From assembly GCA_903920455.1 (NCBI GenBank), contig CAIXLY010000003.1:102304-166303 (forward strand): 64,000 bases of DNA, written 5' to 3'. Origin of the DNA: an uncultured bacterium. Lineage in GTDB: Bacteria; Bacteroidota; Bacteroidia; Chitinophagales; Chitinophagaceae. Made by a program: the position numbers and the translations under genes. Shown here in pieces: positions 50,407 through 60,430 of the stretch; position 1 is the first letter of the stretch, and each line of letters starts with the position of its first letter. The notes beneath the pieces are model-generated. The model was not told the origin of the DNA and searched no databases. It worked only from the letters and a program-made list of their open reading frames with translations.

Positions 50407-51423
50407 TCAGACCAAGGCTGATTCAATCTCTTCAAATCCTTCCGCAGCATCAAGTCCCTCCCATAAAATTCGATAGATCGACAATGCTATAGGCATAGAG
50501 GCGCCTAGAGATCCATTCATGGTATAAATAGATTTTGATGCGGGAAGACCTTCTGCGACCATCTGCATGGCCAATTTCGCAGACTCAACACTGTATCCCT
50601 TGCCAATCATATTCCCGAAAGAACGATTACGGCTAAATAAAGAATAACAAGTAACCAACAGATCTCCCAAATACACTGAGGAAGAGTAGTTGACCTTACT
50701 GTTTGCCCCACTCATAGTTGACGTTGGGTTTGAACAAATTGAATGCAGAAATGATTTCATTTCACCGGCTGCATTTGCAATAAATACACTTAGAAAATTA
50801 TCGCCATAGCCCAGCCCATGAGAAATCCCAGCCCCCATAGCATATATATTTTTTAATACAGCAGCGTATTGAACCCCCATCACATCATGGCTTATTCGGG
50901 TATTGATATAGGGCGATTTAAAAGCTGATGATATCTTTTCGACAACAGCAACATCTTTACCAGCAAAAGTTAGGTAAGAAAGTTTTTCTGCGGCTACTTC
51001 TTCTGCATGGCAAGGACCCATGATGGTGAGGTAGTTGTTTTGATCAAAGCCTATTTCGTTGTTCAAAAACTCATTTAACAACATATTCTTTTCTGGAAGC
51101 ATTCCCTTAACAGCAGAAATGAATAGCAGACCCGAATTTATTTTTTCTTTGTACGGAAGAATATAGCTCTCTGCATATGCAGATGGTACAGCCAACACAA
51201 CAGCCTCTGCATCATCATAAAGCTCTCCAGGATTGGTTGTGAGCTTCAATTTTTCAGTACTGAAATATACGGTACTCAAATATTTGGGATTATGATGCCG
51301 CTGTTGAATGTGTGATGCAATTTTTTCAGAGCGCACACACCAAATTACATCATGCCCACCTTCCGTGAGGATCTTAACCAATGCTGTTCCCCAGCTTCCG
51401 CTACCAATGACGCCAAATTTCAT
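50407..51423 (-). CDS. gpsA: NAD(P)H-dependent glycerol-3-phosphate dehydrogenase
   Basis: FGVIGSGSWGTALVKIL; LKNIYAMGAGISHGLGYGDN. Confidence 0.94.
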   Translation of the reverse strand: MKFGVIGSGSWGTALVKILTEGGHDVIWCVRSEKIASHIQQRHHNPKYLSTVYFSTEKLKLTTNPGELYDDAEAVVLAVPSAYAESYILPYKEKINSGLLFISAVKGMLPEKNMLLNEFLNNEIGFDQNNYLTIMGPCHAEEVAAEKLSYLTFAGKDVAVVEKISSAFKSPYINTRISHDVMGVQYAAVLKNIYAMGAGISHGLGYGDNFLSVFIANAAGEMKSFLHSICSNPTSTMSGANSKVNYSSSVYLGDLLVTCYSLFSRNRSFGNMIGKGYSVESAKLAMQMVAEGLPASKSIYTMNGSLGASMPIALSIYRILWEGLDAAEGFEEIESALV

Positions 51424-51591
51424 AATTCAAATATATGGGATACACATGATAAAGTAATAGAGGGAACAAGAGATGCAAGATGAGATCAAACAAGTTCGAT
51501 GAAGTGATGCTGAGGTATAAAGACGGTTTAGCACCAACGAAATGATTAAACAAAAAATAACATCATGTCAGCTTTTAATCAAATCATCCAA

Positions 51592-52977
51592 TTACTTCTT
51601 CACTTCAAACAGCTCTTCTTTCTTTACCACATTAACCTTCATTCCGTTGCTTAATGTTTTGCTAATTGTACTATACGGACCAACAACAACTTCGTCTCCC
51701 GCTTTCAATCCATCAGTAATTTCTATATAGTTGATGTCTTGAATATTGGTCTTTACTTTTGTGCGTTTAACAGTACCGTCTTTTTGCAACACAAACACAA
51801 CTTCATCCAACTCATCAACATTTTTGATAGGCTCTTCCTCGCCGGAAACTTCCTCAGGCTTATCCGACTTCTTGTTCTTTTTTTCTTCAACACCTACAGC
51901 CAGCGTATCTGCCTGATCGCGTGTAGTAACTGCATTAATAGGAATAGCCAATACATTTACGTGGGTCTGTGTTTGAATATCAGCGTTTGCACTCATCCCT
52001 GGCCTGAATGGAAAATTTTGTGGTTTATTGCGATCAATCAAATCAGCATAAGATGAAGGAATCAACCTGATGCGTACTTCATAATTTGTTACATCAGTTG
52101 CTGAGGTGGTAACTGCGCCACTAGTACCCCGACTTGTACTAGAGATCTGGGTAACCGTTCCGATGAATTTTCTTTTGTTGTATGCATCCACTTCAACCAG
52201 GGCGGTATCTCCAATAGTTACTTTAGGAATATCATTTTCGCCAACATCCACCCTCACTTCAATAACACGCATATCAGCGATGCGCATCATTTCAGTACCT
52301 GCCATCATGGAGTTGCCCACAACGCGCTCTCCTTTTTTTACATTCAATAATGAAACCACACCATTCATTGGAGAAAATACACTGGTTCTGCCAAGATCCT
52401 TATTGGCGCGCTGTAAACTAGCCCTAGCGCTTGCCACGCCGGCCTGTCCACTTTTAATAGATTGTAAAGCTGCGTTATAATCTGCCTTTGAGGTCAAGTA
52501 TCCATTATCAGCCTGCTCAAATTCGAGTTTTGAAATTACCTTCTCCTGAAACAATTGCTTTTGTCTTTGATACTGACGCTCGGCCTGATCCATTCTTGCC
52601 TTTACTGCAGCCAGCGATGCCGTTGCATTCTCTACCTGTGCAATTTGTTGTGCAACTCCCGCTGAGGCTTGGTCGCGCTGTGTTGCATAAATATCAGCAT
52701 ATACCATTGCCAACAATTGTCCTTTTGTTACACTGTCTCCTTCCTGCACACTCAATTGTACAATCTCACCTGAAATATCCGGACTAATCTTGAGTTCAAC
52801 TTCAGGATACACTTTTCCACTTGCGGTAACAATCTCCGTGATATTCTTTTTACTGGCCTTTTCGATGGCCACCTTGGTGCTCTTGTCCTTGCCTATCACA
52901 CCTGTCTTTTTTAAAGTCAATAAGACAAGCACAACAACTGCAATGCCTGCAAGTATCCATATCCATTTTTTGTTCAT
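51592..52977 (-). CDS. Efflux periplasmic adaptor (HlyD/MacA-like)
   Basis: VTASGKVYPEVELKISPDISGEIVQLSVQEGDSVTKGQLLAM; TSVFSPMNGVVSLLNVKKGERV. Confidence 0.9.
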   Translation of the reverse strand: MNKKWIWILAGIAVVVLVLLTLKKTGVIGKDKSTKVAIEKASKKNITEIVTASGKVYPEVELKISPDISGEIVQLSVQEGDSVTKGQLLAMVYADIYATQRDQASAGVAQQIAQVENATASLAAVKARMDQAERQYQRQKQLFQEKVISKLEFEQADNGYLTSKADYNAALQSIKSGQAGVASARASLQRANKDLGRTSVFSPMNGVVSLLNVKKGERVVGNSMMAGTEMMRIADMRVIEVRVDVGENDIPKVTIGDTALVEVDAYNKRKFIGTVTQISSTSRGTSGAVTTSATDVTNYEVRIRLIPSSYADLIDRNKPQNFPFRPGMSANADIQTQTHVNVLAIPINAVTTRDQADTLAVGVEEKKNKKSDKPEEVSGEEEPIKNVDELDEVVFVLQKDGTVKRTKVKTNIQDINYIEITDGLKAGDEVVVGPYSTISKTLSNGMKVNVVKKEELFEVKK

Positions 52978-52995
52978 GCTACGTTCTTTTACTGT

Positions 52996-54450
52996 TTATA
53001 ATTTAAGCCCTTGCCCTTTATAGAATTCAAGGACTTTCATCCTGAAAATATATTCGTACTGGGCAACTGCCTTATCAATCCTGGCTTTGGTGAGATTATT
53101 TTGATTGGCGAGCCACTCTATGGTTTGCATGACTCCAAGTTCATAACGTTTACTGGCCAATTCAAATGAGCGAATGGATGTCTCTAGTGCTTTCTCTCTG
53201 GCAAGGTAGGTCTGGAAAGCCCCGGAAGCACTATAATAAGCAGTGTAAATATCCTGTTTCAACTGAAGCTTGTCGCGATCAATAGATAACTGACTGCTTT
53301 TGATATCAACCCTAGCTCTCATCATATTGGCACGAGCTTGTCCACCATTAAAAATTGGCACATTCACTGTAAGTCCTACACCCTGCCCAAACTGATCCCT
53401 GAGTTGTTTTGAAAACCCATCCCAATACTCTGAGAAATTTCTTTTTTTATAAAGCACCTCGTAAGTAGGTGAATAAACAGGAACAAGTGAAGATCCCTGC
53501 TTGATATAAGATCCTGTTTCTTGTTCACCCGTAAAATTCACCCCACTTCCCTTGAGAAGAAATTGATTGAAATTGGTTGCAAGCTGTCCGAATGCAGATA
53601 TGGTCGGTTTCATTTGCGCCTCAGCCACTTTCAAGCCTTTTTCTGCAGCGAGTCTTCTCAAATCATTCACCCTAATTTGTGGCTGGGAAGTTAGCGCCAC
53701 TTGAAATACATCATCCGGGTATATCTCTAAGATGTTATCAACGGGGATTTTATCTACTGGTGGGATGACGAGCTCAAAGACCTGATCAGCGGGCAGGTTC
53801 AATACTGATTTAAGGGAAAGCTTATCAAGCTCTGCCTGAGATTTTGCTTGTACATAGGTTGCGCTGTCTCTTGCCACCGTTGCTTCCAGCTCAGCGGCAT
53901 TAAGCTCTGGAAGACTACCCGCATCAACAAGTTTTCTGGTGTTGCTTAGTTGTGCTTTTGTCTGGTCTAGTACCAGCAGACTAATACCAACCTGCTCATA
54001 ACTCAACAAGGCAAGAAGGTATTGCTGTGCGATATTTAAAGCGATATCATTCTTTGCCTTATCTACAGAAGCCCTATCGGCATCAAGAGCATATTTATTG
54101 GCAAGAACATTATTCCTAGCGCTATTAAAATTAAAGAGCAAGACGTTCGATTGCAAAGACATTTGTTGAAACATCGCTGAACGGCTGGTATATGCATTGG
54201 TTGTTCTGTCAAGGGTTCGTCCAAATGAAAAACCGTGTGTCAGGCCATAAGAAAGTGTTGGCCAGTACTGAAGAGAGGATTGTTGAAAATTGATTGAAGA
54301 TCGATCCGCTTGAATCTCTGCTTGTTTTACACTTACGTTGTTCTGCATGCCATATTCCACACAACGCCTCAGATCCCATTTGTTGTCCTGAGCATTAATA
54401 TTGAGCTGAAAAGCGAATAATAGCAGAAAAACAAATAGCCTAGAAATCAT
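52996..54450 (-). CDS. TolC-family outer-membrane efflux protein
   Basis: WDLRRCVEYGMQNNVSVKQAEIQADRSSINFQQSSLQYWPTLSYGL. Confidence 0.92.
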   Translation of the reverse strand: MISRLFVFLLLFAFQLNINAQDNKWDLRRCVEYGMQNNVSVKQAEIQADRSSINFQQSSLQYWPTLSYGLTHGFSFGRTLDRTTNAYTSRSAMFQQMSLQSNVLLFNFNSARNNVLANKYALDADRASVDKAKNDIALNIAQQYLLALLSYEQVGISLLVLDQTKAQLSNTRKLVDAGSLPELNAAELEATVARDSATYVQAKSQAELDKLSLKSVLNLPADQVFELVIPPVDKIPVDNILEIYPDDVFQVALTSQPQIRVNDLRRLAAEKGLKVAEAQMKPTISAFGQLATNFNQFLLKGSGVNFTGEQETGSYIKQGSSLVPVYSPTYEVLYKKRNFSEYWDGFSKQLRDQFGQGVGLTVNVPIFNGGQARANMMRARVDIKSSQLSIDRDKLQLKQDIYTAYYSASGAFQTYLAREKALETSIRSFELASKRYELGVMQTIEWLANQNNLTKARIDKAVAQYEYIFRMKVLEFYKGQGLKL

Positions 54451-54794
54451 AGAAATAAATTATATATAATGAACTCAGGGGGTGCCCCAAATCATACCGC
54501 AAAGATTGCACTAAATGGGGGATTCACAAAATCGTTCATTTGACAACCAAAGTGTGGAAATAATTATTCGTCCTGCCTAAATGGTGATCTAGGTCATCAA
54601 TTTCTCTGCCAACCTGATAATTATCATACTGCGAATATTGGCAGGGCCTAAAATCGATCAATTAAAACAGCTCCGATAAATCAACTCAATACCCCTCCCC
54701 CAGGATGTACACTTTCCTAACCATTCCAAGGGTTTCCACATGCTGTTGAAAAGAAATCTGTACCTAGAAAATAAATCATTCTATCTTCAACCTG

Positions 54795-55015
54795 CATCAC
54801 GGTTGAAAACTGCGTAATGCAGAATTCATTAAAAGGGAAGTCCGGTTTTATTCCGGCGCTATCCCCGTAGCTGTAAAAACCAACTCGCGTTCGCGAGACC
54901 ATTTCTTCCACAAGACCACTGTTCACACGGGAAGGTCAGAAATGGGGTTGAGCCAGAAGACCTGCCTGTTGCACTATTAATAATCACGAGCTTTCGGGAG
55001 AAAAGCCGGAGATGT
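54795..55015 (+). ncRNA. Cobalamin (B12) riboswitch
   Basis: aaagggaagtccggttttattccggcgctatccccgtagctgtaaaa ... gaccactgttcacacgggaaggtcag ... gagccagaagacctgcctgttgc: B12-element consensus upstream of BtuB-like gene; ends approximate. Confidence 0.92.
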
Positions 55016-55078
55016 TTAAACTGTGCATACAGCTTTTCATTTCTGTTCATATCCGAAGGTTCATAGTAAAATAAAACT

Positions 55079-57034
55079 ATGACCAAAACAATTGCACTCG
55101 CATGTTCACTCTTTGCTGCACAATTCTTGCACGGACAATCAGATTCCTCTAAAGGATTAGATGAAATTGTAGTCACAGCAAATCGCTTTCCGCAAAAACA
55201 GGTCAATACAGGAAAAGTAATGACGGTGATCACCAGAACCCAAATTGAGCAATCACCATTCAATACGCTTGGCGAATTACTTGGAAGACAAACAGGGGTT
55301 ACCATTGTTGGATCAGGCAATGCACCAGGAACAAATAACGACCTCTATATTCGAGGCTCAGGAACCGGACATGCATTAATACTGATTGATGGCAATCCGG
55401 CATATGATGTGTCAACGATTGCAGCAACATTCGATATTAATTTCGTTCCGATCGGGCAGATCGAAAGAATTGAAATTTTGAAAGGAGGTCAGTCTACTAT
55501 CTATGGATCTGATGCAGTTTCAGGAGTAATCAATATCATTACACGCAGTAATAAAAATAAAAAAATAGCCCCCTCCATTCACCTATCAAATGGTTCATTC
55601 GGCACAAACACGGTTGATGTAACAATTTCCGGAAAAACAGATTTGATGAAGTATAAGCTGCAATACTTGCGAACAAACTCTCAAGGGTTCTCATCAGCAA
55701 TGGATACCAACACAGTAAAGACATTTGACAAAGACGGATTCAGACAGGAATTTGCCCTTGCACAAGTGGGTTCAGTTACAGACAGCAAATGGGGCTGGAA
55801 GGCAGGTGCACAATGGAGTAAATACAACAATGATCTTGACCAATCTGGATTTGAAGATGCGAAAGATTATACTGTAGCAAACCAAAACCTTCAATTCACA
55901 GCAGGGCTATTGCGCAGAATAAAGTGGGGGACCATTCAAGCAAATATAAACTTGAATAACAGTACCCGAAATTACCTCGACGATTCTATTCACCTGAATG
56001 GATATGCAAAGTTCACCCAATTAGATTACACAGGACGATCAGCTTTTGCAGAAATCTTTACCACACTGAGGCTTGCAGAAGGTCTCCAGATGTTTGCAGG
56101 TGTTGACCAGCGCTGGCAAAATACAGACCAGTACTATATGTCAATCAGCGATTACGGAAAATACAGCACTGCCCTGGGCAGAGACACTGCAAACATTCGC
56201 CTGAGCAGCTTTACGACATCCATAGTATACAACAGCAAAAAAGGGTTCAACCTTGAATCTGGCATGCGGCTTAATTTGCACAGCCTGTATGGCAGTAACC
56301 TGACATACACCATAAACCCCTCTTATGTGTTGAACAACCGCATAAAGATTGCTTTCAACCTATCATCAGCCTTCAAAGCCCCAACCCTTTATCAACTGTA
56401 TGATGGTGCAATAGGTGCTAGAAACCTAAAACCAGAAACATCAGTTTCATCTGAACTCTCGCTGCAATTGCTGGGAATAAATAAAATATCAGGCAGAGCA
56501 ACATTGTTCAACAGAAACATCAAAAATGGCATTGACTATGATTACGAAAACAATAAATACTTTAACAACAACAAAGAAATATCAAGAGGTATTGAGCTTG
56601 AAACGGGATACTCAGAGAAGAAATGGAACGTTTCATTAAACTACACTTATTTGGTCGGCAATTTGTCCACTACGAAGTTTGTATATGATGAAAACGAGGG
56701 GACCTATGCAGCAAAAGGAGATACCAGCTTTTCCCACCTCTTCCGGATTCCAGCACATAGTCTAAATGGTACTTTTGGAGTTCAGGCAACGAAGAAAGTA
56801 TACCTTTCGATTGCTCAACGTTTTGCAGGCAAACGCTACGAAGGAATGTTAGATGCAGCACCAGTTAAACTAGACCCTTACCACGTAATAGATCTTTTCG
56901 CACAGTACTCAATTAATAAAACTATCAAATTATATACATCCTTGAAGAATGTTTTCAATGCAGATTATCAGGAAATACTTGGCTATACTGCTAGAGGAAG
57001 AAATTATGTCATCGGCGTTAGAATTGGGCAATAG
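55079..57034 (+). CDS. btuB: TonB-dependent cobalamin receptor, BtuB-like
   Basis: IVVTANRFPQKQVNTGKVMTVITRTQIEQSPFNTLGELLGRQTGVTIVGSG...LKGGQSTIYGSDAVSGVINIITR; B12 riboswitch leader. Confidence 0.88.
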   Translation: MTKTIALACSLFAAQFLHGQSDSSKGLDEIVVTANRFPQKQVNTGKVMTVITRTQIEQSPFNTLGELLGRQTGVTIVGSGNAPGTNNDLYIRGSGTGHALILIDGNPAYDVSTIAATFDINFVPIGQIERIEILKGGQSTIYGSDAVSGVINIITRSNKNKKIAPSIHLSNGSFGTNTVDVTISGKTDLMKYKLQYLRTNSQGFSSAMDTNTVKTFDKDGFRQEFALAQVGSVTDSKWGWKAGAQWSKYNNDLDQSGFEDAKDYTVANQNLQFTAGLLRRIKWGTIQANINLNNSTRNYLDDSIHLNGYAKFTQLDYTGRSAFAEIFTTLRLAEGLQMFAGVDQRWQNTDQYYMSISDYGKYSTALGRDTANIRLSSFTTSIVYNSKKGFNLESGMRLNLHSLYGSNLTYTINPSYVLNNRIKIAFNLSSAFKAPTLYQLYDGAIGARNLKPETSVSSELSLQLLGINKISGRATLFNRNIKNGIDYDYENNKYFNNNKEISRGIELETGYSEKKWNVSLNYTYLVGNLSTTKFVYDENEGTYAAKGDTSFSHLFRIPAHSLNGTFGVQATKKVYLSIAQRFAGKRYEGMLDAAPVKLDPYHVIDLFAQYSINKTIKLYTSLKNVFNADYQEILGYTARGRNYVIGVRIGQ

Positions 57035-57135
57035 GATTAGGGTGTAGGTTATTCGTTATGTAAAATATATTGACTAATATTATGGAAGCTTACCTTTCCT
57101 CATTGAATCACATAACAAATAACATACACCGCTAG

Positions 57136-57708
57136 ATGACTATAGACGAGATAGTTACAGTATCCTTTACGCTTTTTGCGGTGATTGACATCATCGGATC
57201 TGTTCCCTTATTGCTGAGCTTGAAAGAGAAAATGGGCGGCATCCATGAGATGAAAGCCAGTCTTATTTCCGGCGCACTCATGATATTTTTTCTATTCGTT
57301 GGTGAAAAATTTCTTGGAGTCCTGGGTGTTGATGTGAAATCATTTGCAGTAGGTGGTTCAATCGTAATTTTTATTCTCGGACTTGAAATGGTGTTGGGCA
57401 TTGAATTTTTCAAAGGGGATGCCGACCCCAAATCTGGAACACTCGTGCCAATTGCTTTTCCTTTAATAGCAGGATCTGGAACACTTACCACCATCATCTC
57501 ACTCAGGGCTAACTACAGCGAGTGGCCAGTATTGATAGGCATCCTGATTAATGTCATCTTCGTGTATATCGTGCTCCACTCCCTGGATTTTATTGCAAAA
57601 ATTCTTGGCCCAGCGGGAATGACTGCAGTACGCAAATTTTTTGGAGTGGTATTGCTTGCCATTGCTGTCAAAATTTTTACCAGCAATGTAGGTGGGCTAA
57701 TAAAATAA
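57136..57708 (+). CDS. MarC family integral membrane protein
   Basis: FTLFAVIDIIGSVPLLLSL; PIAFPLIAGSGTLTTIISL. Confidence 0.88.
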   Translation: MTIDEIVTVSFTLFAVIDIIGSVPLLLSLKEKMGGIHEMKASLISGALMIFFLFVGEKFLGVLGVDVKSFAVGGSIVIFILGLEMVLGIEFFKGDADPKSGTLVPIAFPLIAGSGTLTTIISLRANYSEWPVLIGILINVIFVYIVLHSLDFIAKILGPAGMTAVRKFFGVVLLAIAVKIFTSNVGGLIK

Positions 57709-57716
57709 ATCTTGCC

Positions 57717-57752
57717 AATTATTAGAACACCAGTTCGAGGTTCTTAATAATT
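57717..57752. terminator. Hairpin between convergent MarC and PD-(D/E)XK genes
   Basis: aattattagaac ... gttcttaataatt, complementary with one bulge, 11-nt loop. Confidence 0.45.
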
Positions 57753-57756
57753 AACA

Positions 57757-59106
57757 TTACTCTTTCTCATCATTTCCGAAGAGAGGAAACTGATTGATTT
57801 TATCAGCCAATGGATCTGAGTCAATGTTAATCCCCCGACCCTTTGCTTCCTGATCGATTTTGTTGGCTTCTTTTTCCAGCTCTTTGACGCTGATGAGCTT
57901 TGTTCTTTTCTCTTGGGGTGGATTGAGCTTGTCTGAACGCTCAAAGTTCATCATCTCTTCCAAAATTTCAACAGGAAGAGAAGACTCAGCCGCATAGCCA
58001 AGTTCTATGGCCTGCTTTGCAAAGAAGCTATCAACCTGAATTCTTCGTTTGGTCAAATGTGCAAATTTTCCAAGAATACGACATATGTTAGAGCGTTCTT
58101 CAGGAGTGAGCTCTTCTGCGAATTCATAATCCTCGATTTTTTTCAGAGAGAGCATAATGGGCTCTAGCGCATCAAGAGAAATGAGGTATACTGTAAAGTC
58201 CGCCATCGGAAACACGAAATGCTTGAGTGACTCCAATGTATTGGATGGAATGACGAAAAATATTTCACGTCGAACATCATCCTGACTGGCATACTTTTTT
58301 GCAGCCTCAGCTTGTGCCTTGATATACAAAGGGAAGTTATTGAGATCCTCACCACCCGGACTTTTAGCATCAAATACAATGTACTCTCCAGCAATCTTGA
58401 TGGTGTTATCTGGCGTACCCTTGAATGGCACCTGATCAACATACTCTATGGTATGCTTTCCACAAATGGCTTTAATGTGTTGTTGCGCTTGCAACTGATG
58501 ATCAGACCATGTAGCCTTTAACCTGTCAATACGCTCCTGTTCGCGATTTCTGATAAGCTCTTGCTCTCTTCGTCTTTCATCGGCTATACTTTCCTGAATA
58601 GCCTTCAAGGATGAAACTGCTTCTGCATGCTCTGTCTTCCTAAATTCTTCATTTTTATGAAGTCCCGCCAATTCCGTTTTTAGCTCCTGTATTTCTTTGG
58701 ATAACTGATTATACCTTTCGCTGATTTGTGACTTTTCGATCTGTACGTCATTCAATACCTGCTCTTTCTGTTTTCTGGCTTCTTGTTCACTAGCATACAA
58801 CTGCTTTACCTTTATACCGCCTTCCCTCAGGCTATCAATTTCAGTGGACTGCTGATTGATTTTGTTTTGCAGGACAGACTCAGCTATTTTCAACACCTCA
58901 ATATCCTTACGCATGTCAGATAGTTGACTCTCCTTGCTAGATGCCTGCAGCTTTAATTCACCGGTAGCTTGTTGCAACGCACCCAACTCACCTGCTGCAT
59001 CTGCAAGAAGCGACTGAACCTTACTCCAATTGAAAATACGCTCAAGGAAACCAATTCCCTTTAAGCGATTAAAAAGAGCATTCAGTGATTCAAGTTTAAT
59101 ATCCAT
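57757..59106 (-). CDS. Coiled-coil protein with PD-(D/E)XK nuclease-like domain, RmuC-related
   Basis: Heptad-rich aa ~30-190, then GTPDNTIKIAGEYIVFDAKSPGGEDL (PD...DAK) and conserved C-terminal region. Confidence 0.65.
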   Translation of the reverse strand: MDIKLESLNALFNRLKGIGFLERIFNWSKVQSLLADAAGELGALQQATGELKLQASSKESQLSDMRKDIEVLKIAESVLQNKINQQSTEIDSLREGGIKVKQLYASEQEARKQKEQVLNDVQIEKSQISERYNQLSKEIQELKTELAGLHKNEEFRKTEHAEAVSSLKAIQESIADERRREQELIRNREQERIDRLKATWSDHQLQAQQHIKAICGKHTIEYVDQVPFKGTPDNTIKIAGEYIVFDAKSPGGEDLNNFPLYIKAQAEAAKKYASQDDVRREIFFVIPSNTLESLKHFVFPMADFTVYLISLDALEPIMLSLKKIEDYEFAEELTPEERSNICRILGKFAHLTKRRIQVDSFFAKQAIELGYAAESSLPVEILEEMMNFERSDKLNPPQEKRTKLISVKELEKEANKIDQEAKGRGINIDSDPLADKINQFPLFGNDEKE

Positions 59107-59292
59107 AATTCAAGTTGTACAACAAAGATAACCGGGCAGTTCGGATTCTATTGGAGGAGTTGGGTTATAAGGCAACTTTATTTTATCCACATCAGCCGCC
59201 TTCAAGCTTCAATCTCCTCCGGGCAAAAAGCATATTTTACGTATCTTGATTGCTTGATAGGCAAGCAACTAAAACCCCCTTAAATTTCTAAC

Positions 59293-60348
59293 ATGGGCAT
59301 CATCTTTGGGATTATATTTCACTTTATTGGAGGCATTGCATCTGGAAGTTTTTATATGCCCTTTAGTAAAGTAAAAGGATGGAAATGGGAAAGTTATTGG
59401 ATCACGGGCGGAATATTTTCTTGGCTTATCGTTCCACCATTGGCAGCTTGGTTGACCCTACCAGGTTTTAGTGAAATTATTGCATCAACCAATATATCAG
59501 TTTTGTTGTTTACCTATGCAATGGGGCTACTTTGGGGTATAGGTGGCCTCACTTACGGACTCGGTGTGAGATACCTTGGAATGTCACTCGGCAATTCTGT
59601 TGTTCTTGGATTCTGTTCCGCGTTTGGCGCCTTGATTCCCTCTTTGTATTACAACATCAATCCACAAGAAGGAAAAATAAGTTTCAATCAACTCTTAGCA
59701 ACAACAGGTGGACAGCTTGTTCTGCTGGGGGTGCTGATTTGCTTAGTAGGTATCTTCATTTCCGGCAGAGCTGGAATGATGAAAGAGAAAGAACTGACTG
59801 AAGACAAGAAAAAGGAAACTGTAAAAGAATTTAACCTGAATAAGGGCCTCTTGGTAGCCATCATCTCAGGCATACTTAGCGCCTGTTTTAATTTTGGCAT
59901 AGAGGCAGGCAAGCCGATGGCAGAAACTGCTGTTTCCATGAACCTAAACCCCCTATTTCAAAATAATGTAACCTATGTTGTGCTGCTATGGGGCGGACTT
60001 ACCACCAACCTTCTATGGTGTCTGATGCTCAATGCCAAGAATAAATCATTTGGAGATTATACAAACGCGAATACACCTTTATTTAAAAACTACCTTCTTT
60101 CTGCCCTTGCTGGAACTACTTGGTTCCTGCAATTTTTCTTCTACGGCATGGGCGAAAGCAAACTGGGAAATGGGGCAAGCTCCTGGATTCTGCATATGGC
60201 CTTCATTATTCTGGTATCCAACCTCTGGGGCATAGCCCTTAAAGAATGGAAAGGGACATCAAATAAAACCATTCGAACCATTACAATCGGGATTATAACA
60301 ATCATCGTTTCTGTTATCATCGTTGGTGTAGGAAATTCACTTAAGTAA
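59293..60348 (+). CDS. rhaT: L-rhamnose/H+ symporter RhaT
   Basis: GIASGSFYMPFSKVKGWKWESYWITGGIFSWLIVPPLAAWL; first gene of rhamnose cluster. Confidence 0.92.
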   Translation: MGIIFGIIFHFIGGIASGSFYMPFSKVKGWKWESYWITGGIFSWLIVPPLAAWLTLPGFSEIIASTNISVLLFTYAMGLLWGIGGLTYGLGVRYLGMSLGNSVVLGFCSAFGALIPSLYYNINPQEGKISFNQLLATTGGQLVLLGVLICLVGIFISGRAGMMKEKELTEDKKKETVKEFNLNKGLLVAIISGILSACFNFGIEAGKPMAETAVSMNLNPLFQNNVTYVVLLWGGLTTNLLWCLMLNAKNKSFGDYTNANTPLFKNYLLSALAGTTWFLQFFFYGMGESKLGNGASSWILHMAFIILVSNLWGIALKEWKGTSNKTIRTITIGIITIIVSVIIVGVGNSLK

Positions 60349-60430
60349 CAGCTCCCGGGCTTTACCAATTCTATCAATATTGTTTTACTTTTACTCAACT
60401 TTTCAATAACCAATAATCGACAAGCTCGCA

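Noticed and set aside
54859-55320. 153-aa minus-strand ORF
   Set aside because: Overlaps the cobalamin riboswitch and the start of the BtuB-like gene.
57132-57497. 121-aa minus-strand ORF opposite the MarC gene
   Set aside because: Antisense to a clear MarC family gene.
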